A DNA stretch of 64,000 nucleotides, from contig OY783191.1 in assembly GCA_963678675.1 (NCBI GenBank), positions 12,734,562-12,798,561 of the forward strand, given 5' to 3'. How positions within the stretch are numbered: position 1 is the stretch's first letter; every line of letters starts with the position of its first letter. Under the pieces are notes generated by a model. That model was not told where the DNA came from. It saw nothing but the letters and a program-made list of their open reading frames with translations, and searched no databases. This DNA is from Xiphydria camelus. Its lineage: Eukaryota; Arthropoda; Insecta; Hymenoptera; Xiphydriidae. Below are positions 50,612-61,290 of this stretch, piece by piece. Both the position numbers and the translations under genes were made by a program.

Positions 50612-50871
50612 CCCGTTCGCTGCGGATGATCTTTCTTCTGCGCGGCAGGGATATTTTGTTAAAGCATTTAAATATTGGGGACGACGCCTTATGGCGTCAT
50701 CCGCACCTAGTGGGGGAGGACGTTGACGCCATTAGGCGTCATTCACAACGAAAGTATTCATTGTAATGCATATGCTAGAAACAAAACAATACAATTGTAA
50801 AGCGTGGGGCGTATACGCCCCACGCGGCGTGTGCGGAAAGTCTTCATAAAAACCGTCTGGCAGGGAACGTG
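50612..50871. mobile_element. TTAA MITE, right of an abutting pair
   Basis: CCCGTTCGCTGCGG ... CTGGCAGGGAACGTG, TTAA at 50608-50611 and 50872-50875, so it shares one TTAA with its neighbour. Interior palindromes GACGCCTTATGGCGTC and GGGGCGTATACGCCCC. A fragment of the same family lies near 54518-54590, and another near 24530. Confidence 0.75.
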
Positions 50872-51261
50872 TTAAAATATGGAAAAGTGGAATCTTCCAT
50901 AACGTTACATGTTAAATTTTCTAATTTCAAAATCAAAATTCTTTCTTAAATTCCCGGTAACCGGACCTGAAACTTTTCAAAAATAATCTTACGATATTAA
51001 TTTCCATTCTGCAAAAAAATTAGCATTCTCCGAAATTTGTCATCTCGCGCTAGGAATACCTTAATATGAACGTCGCTGAACCCATTTGTTTTTTAGTGAC
51101 ATACGGTCCTTCATATAGCTACTTCAAAGAATCTAGATAGCTTTTTATTGATAGCGCTCGATGTATGATTCGCTTTGATTGAAACTAAATCTCCTGCTGT
51201 TAAATGGTGTGGCTTTAATTTTTTGCCATATTTCTTTGCGCATTATTTGCTTTTATTAATC

Positions 51262-52405
51262 ACTAGCAGCCCGTCCCGGCTTCGCACGGGTAGATTGTGG
51301 ATTGATTTTGTCCGTCCACCATTGTTTAAATACATTTTTAATACAAAACTTTTAGTATTTTTCCCGGGCTACGCAATGGTCATATTGGATTTGACCTTGA
51401 CCATGACCTTCAAGGTTATAGCGAGGTCAAATTAATTTTTTTTTCACGTTCAAATGTGTCCTTGACCTTTTTTTTTCATGTTACCTTTATTGTCAGCGGA
51501 GGTCAAATTTAGGTCAAGTATAGTTCGATTTTTTGAACACCCTGTATAAGATTTACTAACTCGGAAACCTTCGCGGATATGCGTCCAACTGTTCCCCAAA
51601 TTTTCATCGCAATCGGATGAACGGTTTAGGAAGGCATAATAATCATCCGTACCGGTACATTTTGAACACCCTGTATAAGATTTACTAACTCAGAAACCTT
51701 CGCGGGCATGCGTCCAACCATTTCCCAACTTTTCATCGCAATCGGATGAACGGTTTAGGAAGGCATAATAATCATCAGTACCGGTACTTTTTGAACACCT
51801 TTTATAAGATTTACTAATTCAGAAACCTTCGCGGGCATGCGTCCAACCATTCCCCAAAGTTTCATCGCAATCGGATGAACGGTTTAGGAAGGCAAATAAT
51901 CATCCGTACCGGTACTTTTTGAACACCCTGTATAAGATTTACTAACTCAAACCTTCGCGGATATGCGTCCAACTGTTCCCCAAATTTTCATCGCAACCGG
52001 ATGAACGGTTTAGGAAGGCATAATAATCATCCGTACCGGTACTTTTTGAACACCCTGTATAAGATTTACTAACAATAAGAAACCTTCGCGGGCATGCGTC
52101 CAACCATTCTCCAAAGTCATCGCAATCGGATGAACGGTTTAGAAAGGCATTTGATATTACCTTAAAGGTCACGGTCAAGGTCAAATCCAATACGACCACT
52201 GGGTAGCCAAGGGAAAATCTTTAAAGTTTTGTATTAAATATTTTTCTCTAAAATGTTTTCCCGCTGAGATAATCGGCCGTACCGGGACTTTTTGAACACC
52301 CTGTATAAGATTTACTAACTCAGAAACCATCGCAGGCATGCGTCCAACCATTTCCCAAAATTTCATCGCAATCGGATGAACGGTTTAGGAAGGCATACGA
52401 GACAT

Positions 52406-52440
<35 letters not shown>

Positions 52441-52470
52441 TTCATTTTTATATATATAGATAGATTATTA
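51262..52470 (+). repeat. non-autonomous element with internal 129-bp tandem array
   Basis: Starts with a GC hairpin CCCGTCCCGGCTTCGCACGG and ends (CAGA)n then TTTTTATATATATAGAT, both common on insect non-autonomous elements. 51536-52150 holds five units of about 129 bp, each with CACCCTGTATAAGATTTACT, CGCAATCGGATGAACGG and ATCCGTACCGGTAC; a sixth stands at 52291. Flanking pieces TTGACCTTGACCATGACCTT (51393) and GGTCACGGTCAAGGTCAAA (52168) resemble the half-sites in 13132-14105. Confidence 0.7.
52406..52440 (+). repeat. (CAGA)n microsatellite
   Basis: About eight CAGA units just before the 3-prime end of the repeat at 51262-52470. Confidence 0.95.
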
Positions 52471-52549
52471 TTTGTTCGCGCTAAAGCTGCGCGACCGATA
52501 GCATACTCTTCGGATAAGATCACGATACCGATGGCTTGGGGCCTACGTG

Positions 52550-53040
52550 ATTCTTCGCACGCCCGCACGACTTCCGTTTCAGACTGGGATTCCGGAATCG
52601 GATTCTAGAAGCGGACCCTTGTCGAGCATGCATCTTAACGAAACCTTTTCACACTGGGATTCGACAGAATTTAGGTCCGATTCCGCCGGCGGACGAATCG
52701 GGGAAGAATGTCCTTTCTCGTCGAGAATCGGAGGCAAATTCAGTCGTTCGCTGCTCTTCTCTTTGAAAACCATGTGCTTATATGAGTGCCTTCACACTGG
52801 GATTCCGGAATCGGATTCCGGAATCCGATTCAGTGAATCCCAGAAGAATTTGCTACGCATTCTACTGAGATTCTGGAATCGCATTCCGGAATTAGAGCCG
52901 TTTTACACTGGGATTCCGGAATCGCACCGGAATACGCAACAAATTCTTCTCGAATTCCGGAATGCGATTCTAGAATCTCAATAGAATGCGCAACAAATTC
53001 TTCTGGTATTCACTGAATCCCAGTGTGAAACGGCTCTTAT
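52550..53040. repeat. cluster of inverted GGATTCCGGAATC repeats (MITE-like)
   Basis: ACTGGGATTCCGGAATC occurs at about 52578, 52797 and 52908, with ACTGAATCCCAGTGTGAAAC at 53008, and many GGAATCCGATTC inversions between. The 145-codon frame across it (52547-52984) is built from these repeats and is not a gene. Confidence 0.7.
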
Positions 53041-53309
53041 TCCCCCTCCAGCGGAGGAAAATCAGCGGAAGGACTAGTCCCGCTCTTTTGCGTCCGAACC
53101 GTGCTCCGAAACAGTCGTTGCGTAACGCGTACTCGCATTCTTTTGTACTCGCGATTCCTGACTAAAACGTCCTCCGGATTAATCGCGTTTCATCGCGCAC
53201 TTGCGTATCCAGTGTGATCTTTTCGCTTCCGTATAGCTAGCAAATCTGTGCGCATCGAGCCGACTGTATCTCGCGTAGTTTCTAAGAGAGAAAGAGAGAA
53301 TTTAGTGTA

Positions 53310-53677
53310 TTAAGGATTTCTGTGACCACGTGCGCTCAAGGAGTATCCGACTCTCTCGGGTTTCCATACCGAACCGATCCTCATTCTCCTTCCTGACGGA
53401 ACATTACTCTTAGCTAGTTCTAATTTGGCTTTGTGATTATTCTTGACTAGTTTTCGCTGTGTTTCTGGTGCTAACAATTCTTTCCACGGATGCGTAGGAA
53501 TTTCTCCTAACATTAATTCTACTGGCGTTAATTCGGTGGTTTTGTATGTCATCTCATTTAAGCATGTTTGAGTGATCTTGATCCATTTGATTAAAACTTT
53601 ATGGTCGTTTCGAACTAAAGTCCAGAATATGCATCCGATTTCAAAGTGTAGTACAACCGACTACCAAAATACGTCCT
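53310..53677 (-). pseudogene. Ty3/Gypsy-like pol fragment, integrase side
   Basis: Minus strand: DHKVLIKWIKITQTCLNEMT, YKTTELTPVELMLGEIPTHP and WKELL, the integrase C-terminal region (TPVELMLGE corresponds to the TPxELxxG motif of LTR-element integrases). Upstream, KTKDVFW.SVVLHFE continues the RT-RNase H frame found at 58231 across the CACTA-like insert. Internal deletion and stops: dead. Confidence 0.55.
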
Positions 53678-54139
53678 TGCCCAAGTAGCAAAACTAATTT
53701 TATAAAGGCTGTTAGAACTGCTATACAACATATCTTATATAAACGTGAAAATCTTATAATGTGGCTATAACCCACTATACAATGTCTTTACAACCAAAAA
53801 GAGAGGGCCCCGATTTATACAACAGTTCAGTACTTTTAGAAGATCCTTTAGTAAACTACACAACCGTTATAAGATAATCAATGTAATGATTATAAAACTG
53901 TCCTATAAGTATGTTTTCAGGAGAGAGAGAGAGAGATTACTTATACAATACATTTACAAAACTGTTTGAGAACTGCTATAAAACTATTGTATAGGAGTGC
54001 TATTTTCTGCGGTTTAAGTGTATTTTACTTTTTATCGCCTCGAGCTGTGGCGAAAAAAAAGTGATGTCGCTATCCGTCGGTATACGTTCACAAGCCTGCC
54101 AACCCGCCCTGCCAACCCGCCTTAGTAGTGTCGATTTTT

Positions 54140-54236
54140 TTTTTCATACCCTACCGGGACTCGAACCTGCGATCTTTAGGACGAGCTGCTTCGAAACTGG
54201 GAATGCTTCGCACTCTACCAATTGAGCCACCGACTC
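54140..54236 (-). other. tRNA-like sequence (minus strand)
   Basis: GTGGCTCAATTGGTAGAG is a good A box/D arm (54214-54231) and GGTTCGAGTCC a perfect B box (54157-54167). A-to-B spacing is 63 nt instead of 45, and acceptor ends do not pair. It is followed on its own strand by an A run, as in a SINE, not by a T run. A tRNA-derived repeat or degraded tRNA gene. Confidence 0.5.
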
Positions 54237-55145
54237 TTCAAGTGGTGTCGGTCGACTCTAGTTATATATAGAAACCGGACATGACAATGACTGCTCTCGA
54301 AGGTTCTTCTCATTAAATTTTATAAAATAATTTGATACTTTCTTTTTCAAAACAGTAGCGATTGTGATAATTAATCATTCATTATTTATGGAATAATTCG
54401 GTACAATTTGCACTGTTTGAAACACCATTATTATATCAATTTTGTTATTTTTTAATTCAAAAATGTTATGAAGACAGTGCATTCACGATAAATTTACGAA
54501 GTATTTGCACGTCTTTAACACGTTCCGTGCCGGACCGATTTTTGAAGACTTTCCGTTCAGGCCGCGTGGGGCGTATACGACTTAATCTATTATAGTATTA
54601 TTAGGATATGCATGTATAAACAGATTTTATAACGCAGAACTTGAGATAACTTTATTCCTGGGAACTACATTTTTATTCTATAAGCTCTTTATAAGAGAGT
54701 ACACTGTTGTAGTTATAGGATGATTATAAAATCCTTTCATACTTATTGTGTAATGTGTTTACTTCTGCGTAAAGTAACAATCTTATTACTTTTCTTAAGG
54801 AACCTCAATACAACTGTTTATACAATTTCCATTACAACTAACTTTTAACGTCGCTAATACAATAGCTATGCAGCTGTATTACAATTTGTATAAGATTCTT
54901 TTAAAAAAATTTTATAAGGGTTATATAAGACGTTATGCACAATTGTTACACAATTTGTAGACTTACAAGGGGACCCTTCGAAAGTCGGAGACCGATTGTA
55001 ATGAATTTTTTTTTATAAATAAAGGGAAGTCCCCTGAGTAACGCTTATACTTTACTTTTGTCCAATACGCCTTTGTTTATTTAAAAAAAAAGGAATTGTT
55101 TTGACGCGTAGTGTGTACTGTAATGTAATACTCGGTATCCAAGAT

Positions 55146-55233
55146 AACGGCGTGGCATAGTCGGCTAAGGCATAGACTTACCACGCGGGCGTCCCGCGTT
55201 CGATTCCCGTGCATGCACTATCTTTTTTTTTTG
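55146..55233 (+). other. tRNA-like pol III unit in the left TIR
   Basis: A box TGGCATAGTCGG at 55153, B box GTTCGATTCC at 55198 (45 nt apart, exactly as between tRNA positions 8 and 53), then a run of T from 55223. D stem partly pairs; acceptor, anticodon and T stems pair poorly, so a working tRNA is unlikely. It would be transcribed towards the transposase gene. Confidence 0.55.
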
Positions 55234-55753
55234 CCAATTTCGAACTTTTTCACTTTTTTTATTATTCAAACTATTGCTACTAATCTTTAGAAGTAAAATA
55301 AATCTAGGTAACGTGAATAAAAAATTTTTTTGCATTTAAAACTATATTTTGAACGATTGTTACTAATCATTCGAAGGCAAATTAGTGAAGTTTTGGTGAA
55401 AATTTCTATGCTTCACATTAAATGACGTCAATGCCGGGTAAGTGCAAATTACTCATTTTCCTACGAAACATTCATTAAATTTGGTGGTTATTCACTCGTG
55501 ACGTCAACACCAGGGTCAATTACTCATTGCTATGTTATACACTCTAACCCTTCTTATTGTCAGCGGGGTATGATGCTGTTCGTCTGGAAACCTAGAAAAT
55601 GTCCTACAATTACCAGTTACCCATTATTCTACGAAGCTACTCCCAAATTTTCCCCCTTTGTTCGAAAATGCCTTAAAAGTCGACGTGATGGAGGTCTTAT
55701 CATCAGTTTTCTTCCAACGTTCACCTAGTACACTTTGGAAGGTATTTTGGAAA

Positions 55754-57610
55754 ATGGAAAACGAGTCAGGAATACCTGAACGTCAAGAATCGCCCATAAG
55801 TAATGAGTGCTTGAAGTATGAGGAAGATATGAGAATAACTTTCTCGAATTCTTGGTTCCTTGTGTCAGAGATTCTGGAGGAGGATGGATTGAAAATTAAG
55901 GATGCCTCGGCTCCAAACAAATTCACAAGTCGAGAGATTGTTTTGGCAAAGGAATTGGCTCAAACAATAAAAGATATTATAACTACGGGCCATTTTATCG
56001 TTGACGAGGACCTTATCACTTCGGAAGAACCAGATGAAGAGCAACTATATGAAGAGGTATGTTTCTGTAATGTGTAATCTTGTATTTTTTGCTCTGGAAA
56101 TGTTCTCATGACTTCATTGGATTTGTGTTTTTTTATTTTCTTCTTGCAGTGTCCAGATCCAGCGATGGATACAGATTACAGCCAGAATTACAGTCCTGAT
56201 GACGACGAGGAACCATCTTCGAAAGATTACATCCCGTTGGAGTACAAGGCCAAAGCTGTGGCCCTCGCCCAGGCTCATCCCAAGTGGAGTTTGAAGACTC
56301 TGCACGCTCATGGTTGCACACGGCTGAAAAGGAAGGATTATCTAATTCAATGGAAAAAGGATGTCCAGGAAAGTGGCACTAGGAATGACAAAATAGGGAT
56401 GATTAACTCTGGAACATTCGAACGGTTTGAAGAAACGAGAAGCCGATTGGAGCAAGTGACGACACGAGATCTACAACAGTGGGCTACATCCAGTTCTTTT
56501 CCGTACATTTCAGAGAAATTCATATTTCGAGCAAGCAGTTGCTGGGTCCAGAACTTCAAGAGAAAATACGGAATAAGACAACGAAAAGTCACGAAATTCG
56601 TCAGTAAGAATGACATGGCTACCTTGGAGGAAACTTTGGAAGCAGCGGAAAGATTCAGAGTGGCAACGAGGTTTCTGATGCCTAACTATCATCCCGACTT
56701 CATCATCAATAGTGACCAGACCGGATGTCAGTATGATACAGCATATAATAGGAGTTTGGATTATAAAGGCGCGAAAACGGTTCTCGTTAAAAAACCAAAC
56801 TTATCGAAGCTCACTCATTCGTATACAGCACAGTACAGCGTCACTGCATCTGGTAAATTGCTCCCCCACGTTTTTATCTGTCTGCAAGAACCTGCAAATA
56901 ATTTTGGTCCTCAAGTTTCCAAAAAAGTTGAACAGCTTACTAAAGAATTAGGAAATGTTGTAATTACTTGCTCAAAATCAGGTAAGTTGACAACACATTT
57001 ATACAGAAAATTTCTGGAGACAACGTTGAAGCCTTATGTTAAAGAAGATAAATTTGTTTTGCTCGTCGATTCGTGGAGTGGTCAAGCCGATAGTACTTTG
57101 TATGACGATGTGTTCACAAACAGTGATGGGGAAGTTACTTGCACATTAAAAATTATTCCTCCTAAATGTACCCCTTTGTGTCAACCATGTGACGTATACT
57201 TTTATCGACAAGTGAAGAATTTTGTGAAGAGATTACAGAATGCGTCAGATTTATTAAAAGAACAACGAGAACTGTCATCTCGAGAAGACGCAATCAAGAT
57301 CCACTCAATTATTCATCATCAGTTGAGTGCGCCCGCATTCACCGAGATGATTAAATATGCGTGGTTTGCGTCTAAATTGATAGAAGAAAGACCTTTTTTC
57401 AATAATATAAATGATGTCTGTTTCCCATTGAGCAATTTGAAACAAAAATGTAACTGCGGTTTTGTAACGTTTATGAAATGTGCTTGGTGTAAAGAGATTT
57501 TGTGTTTTAAGTGTTTATATGATATTTATCATCCTAAAGTATGTAAGATGTCGGCCCCAGAATCACCATCGGAATCGTCCGATGGAATTAGCGATAAGTA
57601 TACCAATTAA
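55754..57610 (+). CDS. transposase, pogo/Tc5-like HTH plus DDE_1 domain, one intron
   Basis: Two exons: 55754-56056 (101 codons, MENESGIPERQ...) and 56150-57610 (486 codons); the 93-bp intron has GTATGT and TTCTTGCAG borders. Product 587 aa, uninterrupted. Residues about 120-170: HTH-like YKAKAVALAQAHPKWSLKTL; about 225-245: SCWVQNFKRKYGIRQRKVTK, typical of the CENP-B/Tc5 HTH. Catalytic candidates D290 (NSDQTG), D408 (LLVDSWSGQ) and D449 (PLCQPCDVYF), matching DDE_1 (pogo-like) spacing. C-terminus has a Cys-rich cluster (CNCGF..CAWCKEILCFKC..C) and a Ser/Pro/Glu tail. The start was chosen as the first Met of the frame spliced to exon 2; an in-frame Met at 55658 would add 32 residues. The intron is inferred from phase and signals only. 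Confidence 0.85.
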
Positions 57611-57765
57611 ATTTAAAATTTCACTTGTTACGAATAAATGAAAATGCTTTTTGTAATTGAACGTGTTTAAATTTTGTTTTTTCGCCTTACCTAGATTTAT
57701 TTTACTTCTAAAGATTAGTAGCAATAGTTTGAATAATAAAAAAAGTGAAAAAGTTCGAAATTGGC

Positions 57766-57854
57766 AAAAAAAAAAAAGATAGTGCATGCACGGGAATCGA
57801 ACGCGGGACGCCCGCGTGGTAAGTCTATGCCTTAGCCGACTGCGCCACGCCGTT
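57766..57854 (-). other. tRNA-like pol III unit in the right TIR
   Basis: Mirror of the left unit: A box TGGCGCAGTCGG (T at 57847), B box GTTCGATTCC (G at 57802), 45 nt apart, then a T run on this strand (57777-57766). Its A box is closer to the tRNA consensus than that of the left copy. Confidence 0.55.
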
Positions 57855-58230
57855 ATCTTGGATACCGAGTATTACATTACAGTACACACTTTACGCGTCA
57901 AAACAATTTCTATTTTTTTAAATAAACAAAGGCGCATTGGACAAAAGTAAAGTATGAGCGTTACTCAGGGGACTTCCCTTTAGTTATAAAAAAAAATTCA
58001 TTACAATCGGTGCTCCGACTTTCGAAGGGTCCCCTTGTTAGAGTATTTCTTTGTCCTATAATATGAGTTGTAAGAACGTCTATACAAACAGCATTACAGA
58101 GACCCCTCTATTTTACGACAAAATTGTCGTACTGAGACGCTTTAAAAAATAAAGTTGTCCTTCAAGCGGCGCTATACGATAGTTATGAAATCATATCGTT
58201 CTTTTAGAGGTCTATTTTGCTAGTTGGGTG

Positions 58231-58440
58231 GTCTTTGTAAACACGTTTTCGTGTTATTCGTTCCATTGTCATTTGGTCTCTTCCTTCAGTAGATCCAACA
58301 AGGACACATTCTTTGCTGTATGCTCGCTTGTGAACTTCTCAAAATTTACCAGGCCAAGAAATTCATGCAACTGCTTGATGTTTCGTAAAGCTGGAAAGGA
58401 TAGGATCGACTCCAATTTTTGTGGACCTTGCATAATTTTA
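58231..58440 (-). pseudogene. Ty3/Gypsy-like pol fragment, end of RT
   Basis: Minus strand: VDPILSFPALRNIKQLHEFL, GLVNFEKFTSEHTAKN and LLDLLKEETK, then QWNE.HENVFTKT up to the CACTA-like insert. FPxPxNxKQLxxFLGLxN is the conserved RT/RNase H junction of Gypsy elements. Two stops. The other part lies at 53310-53677. Confidence 0.65.
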
Positions 58441-58589
58441 CTACTTCAAATTATTGCAGTGCCTTGATAACTTCTTCCTTATGATACAAATAAAAATAAT
58501 TTTGTTATCGAATTTTGTTAACAACCTAACTGTCACTGTAGATTTGAATACTTTGCTATCATTCGAGAGCTTGTTAGTGACAACGTATA

Positions 58590-59006
58590 CCGTATGTCCC
58601 AGGAGAATTCGAGCAAGTGCCGATACCTATTGCCGATAACTCGAAATTTGACTTCGGCAGTGTTTGCCGACGGTCGAGAATCTGATAGTTAGAGTTGGCT
58701 TGAGAAGAGTGCGCTGTATGTGCTGCGTGAGAGCGAAAAGTGTCAAACGTCTGATTTCCCGATAGCTGTCAATTCGGGAGATCGAAGTGTTTCGTCTATT
58801 ATTCAATACTTCGATCTCCCGAATTGACAGCTATCGGGAAACCAGACGTTTGACACTTTTCGCTCTCACACATCACACACAGCGCACTCTTCTCAAGCCA
58901 ACTCTAACTATCAAATTCTCGACCGTCGGCAAACACTGCCGAAGTCAAATTTCAAGTTATCGGCCATAGGTATCGGCACTTGCTCGAATTCTCTTGGGAC
59001 ATACGG
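58590..59006. mobile_element. 417-bp palindromic MITE, copy 2
   Basis: Same family and length as 27292-27708 (CCGTATGTCCCAGGAGAATT, TA at 58588-58589 and 59007-59008). Its loop reads GTGTTTCGTCTATTATTC, the inverse of copy 1, so the two are in opposite orientation. Confidence 0.88.
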
Positions 59007-59008
59007 TA

Positions 59009-60004
59009 CATGGCAGAAAAGGTGATAATTTTCGATACGATAGCTCCGGTTTTTTCCACAAATGTCATCAAACAAATAATGTAAAGACCATCCCAATTAG
59101 CAGTCTTATTACACCTTGTATATACATTAATTTAAATAATGAATTATATGTAGCCTATTCTATTAACATTAAGGAATTAGAATAAATAATATAATGGGAT
59201 AAATATTGCTTTAATTCTAATTATCATTAACTGTTCGATGTAATTTTCAGTTTTATTCTATTATTTTCTTGAAAATTGTAATATACAATAAAACTATGAT
59301 ACTACAATTCACCTTTTATTATTCATTAAAGGGGTTTTTTCTGTTTAAAATTTTGATAAAATACATTTTCCTCTTTTATAATGCATGCAAATATTAAATT
59401 CATTGACTTCTATAGTCATTATTATTTTCAGTGGAGACAATGCCACACTGAACACCCTTCTATTTAGTTAAGAATAAGGGCAGTGTGTGTTCAGGGTCTA
59501 AATGAGTATGAAAATAAAATTTCCGATTGTACTTTATTCGACACTGACTTATATTGGTTAGAATGAAATAACTTTTTTAAAAGTTATTTTTAAACGTACT
59601 AACCAATGATTAATCAATCCTCATGCTTTCATTAACGGGAGTAAATGCCACCGTAGCTAATAAATACATGAGAATTAATTCTTCATTAGCTAGTATGTTT
59701 AAAAATGACATTTTAGAAAGTTACCAGCGACGGAAGCCGTGTCGTAGCGTGTACCTCACTAATGTAGGGTTTAATCTCGTAATGGCGACCAATGAGCAAT
59801 AGCAATGACTGAGGAGATCCGTTGTTCGTTCCTTTCCTATGGATCGTTGGAAGAGTTCGTTGGAAGTATAATTTCAACGAACGGTTTACCAGCGTTTTAC
59901 AAGCAGCCCACGAACCATTCGGCTTGCAAATGTATATCCACCTTTAGGAGACCATAGCACCCGACCGATTTCATCTCATAATGTACCCTGTGTACGCCGG
60001 TGTA
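59009..60004. other. no gene recognised
   Basis: AT-rich, with a short inverted motif GTGTTCAG/CTGAACAC near 59450-59500. Nothing else stands out. Confidence 0.5.
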
Positions 60005-60234
60005 CAGTATTGTGCGAATTAATGTGAACACGGCATAATATTGTCATTTCTGCAAGTTATTTCCACGTGAATTACAAATTACATATCCTCTACTCTGTAT
60101 TTTGTTAGTATTAATGTGAGTTACATATCTTCATATTATTTTGAGTCGTTTTTTGTCTTTTTGTTGATTTTATAAGAAATATTGATACTAATGGTTTTTA
60201 GTGGTTATCTGACGTAATGGATATCATGCCTATA

Positions 60235-60806
60235 CAGGGTGTTCGGAAAAAACACCGACACAGAAATAGGGGTGATAGGTTACGTCATTACAAGTATTTT
60301 GATATAAGGGACCTATACCCGCAAGCGCGCCCCCTTCTGGAGATATCAACTTTTCAAGTTTATAACGACCGAGGTTGATCAAAGTAGAATAATATTGAGT
60401 TTTTTGTCTACCTGTACAATTGAAAAACAAATGAAAACTCCTCGTATCCGCATCATCTTCGAAAAGTACAAGGACTTGAGCCAAGCGGTTATCCTTTCCG
60501 CAAGCAGTTTGCGCAGTGGCACATCTATCCAGAATCGTTTCCGATGTTGCATGGACATGGGTGGCCGTCATTTTGAGCATTTGCTGTAGTACATTGTTTT
60601 TGTATCTCGTAAAATTAAATATTCGTTACCATCTTGATACGTTTCTTATTATTCTACTTTGATCAACCTCGGTCGTTATAAACTTGAAAAGTTGATATCT
60701 CCAGAAGGGGGCGCGCTTGCGGGTATAGGTCCCTTATATCAAAATACTTGTAATGACGTAACCTATCACCCCTATTTCTGTGTCGGTGTTTTTTCCGAAC
60801 ACCCTG
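60235..60806. mobile_element. Tc1/mariner derivative nested in the fold-back Tc1
   Basis: CAGGGTGTTCGGAAAAAACA and complement, TA at 60233-60234 and 60807-60808, arms about 165 bp. The core (60500-60588, plus) keeps a transposase C-terminus, FRCCMDMGGRHFEHLL and stop. Confidence 0.85.
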
Positions 60807-60824
60807 TATAGGAAAAGGGAAAAG

Positions 60825-61290
60825 ATTGTCACACTGAGTGAGCACACATCAATGACGCAGAGAAACCTTGCAAAACAGTGTTTTGTGAGTCTGGGAGCTG
60901 TAAACAAAATAATAAAGCAAAAAAGGGAGAATGGATGAGTGGAAGTTAAACGAAAAGGAAAATGTGGAAGAAAGAAAAAAAACTCCTCGAGATGAATGTT
61001 TTCTTTTACGCAATAGCAAACTGAGCCCCAGAAAACCGAGCTTTGATCTTCAACAAGACTTAGAAAAGGCTGGGGTGAAAATTCATGACTCCACAGTTTG
61101 TAGACGACTCCTAAAGGGTGGAAGAAAAGCCTTAAGACCACAGAAGAAACAACTTCTAACGTCTGCTATGATGAAGAAAAGGCTAGCTTGGGCCAACAAA
61201 TATGCCCACTGGACTGCAGAAGACTGGAGAAAAGTATTATTTTCCGATGAGACGCACTTTCTAGTATCGGTGCTGGTAAAAATTTCTTAG
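60825..61290 (+). pseudogene. Tc1 transposase, N-terminal half
   Basis: VTLSEHTSMTQRNLAKQCFV and SLGAVNKIIKQKRENG form the first HTH; GRKKKTPRDECFLLRNSK and KIHDSTVCRRLLKGGRKALR the second; then RLAWANKYAHWTAEDWRKVL and FSDETHFLV with the first catalytic Asp. A TGA near 60935 and loss of everything after the first Asp make it non-functional. The same sequence recurs on the minus strand at about 61570-62030. Confidence 0.85.

Larger units (their letters stand above)
54966..58037. mobile_element. apparently intact DDE DNA transposon, 3072 bp, TTA target duplication
   Basis: CAAGGGGACCCTTCGAAAGT and complement at the ends; TTA at 54963-54965 and 58038-58040. TIRs are about 347 bp and nearly identical (54966-55312 and 57687-58037). 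One spliced transposase gene lies between. Each TIR holds a tRNA-like unit with A and B boxes and a T run. The insert lies within the right subterminal region of the CACTA-like element. Close TIR identity plus an open frame suggest recent arrival. Confidence 0.9.
53680..58228. mobile_element. CACTA-like (CMC) element, TATAAG subterminal arrays, hosting a DDE element
   Basis: CCCAAGTAGCAAAA and TTTTGCTAGTTGGG ends with TG on both sides (53678-53679, 58229-58230). Without the 3.07-kb insert it is about 1.47 kb. 53700-53995, 54590-54960 and 58045-58100 are full of TATAAG/CTTATA and ATACAA motifs. Excising it with one TG rejoins a Gypsy pol frame (minus strand VFTKT|KDVFW). The core (54006-54585) contains a tRNA-like stretch and a fragment of the TTAA MITE family; no transposase. 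Confidence 0.65.

Noticed and set aside
52547..52984. 145-codon frame on the plus strand
   Set aside because: Made of repeated GGATTCCGGAATC blocks (TGIPESDSG repeats); it follows the MITE repeats, not a gene.
55146..55226. True tRNA gene
   Set aside because: A and B boxes and spacing are right, but acceptor, T and anticodon stems do not pair by hand; kept as tRNA-like only.
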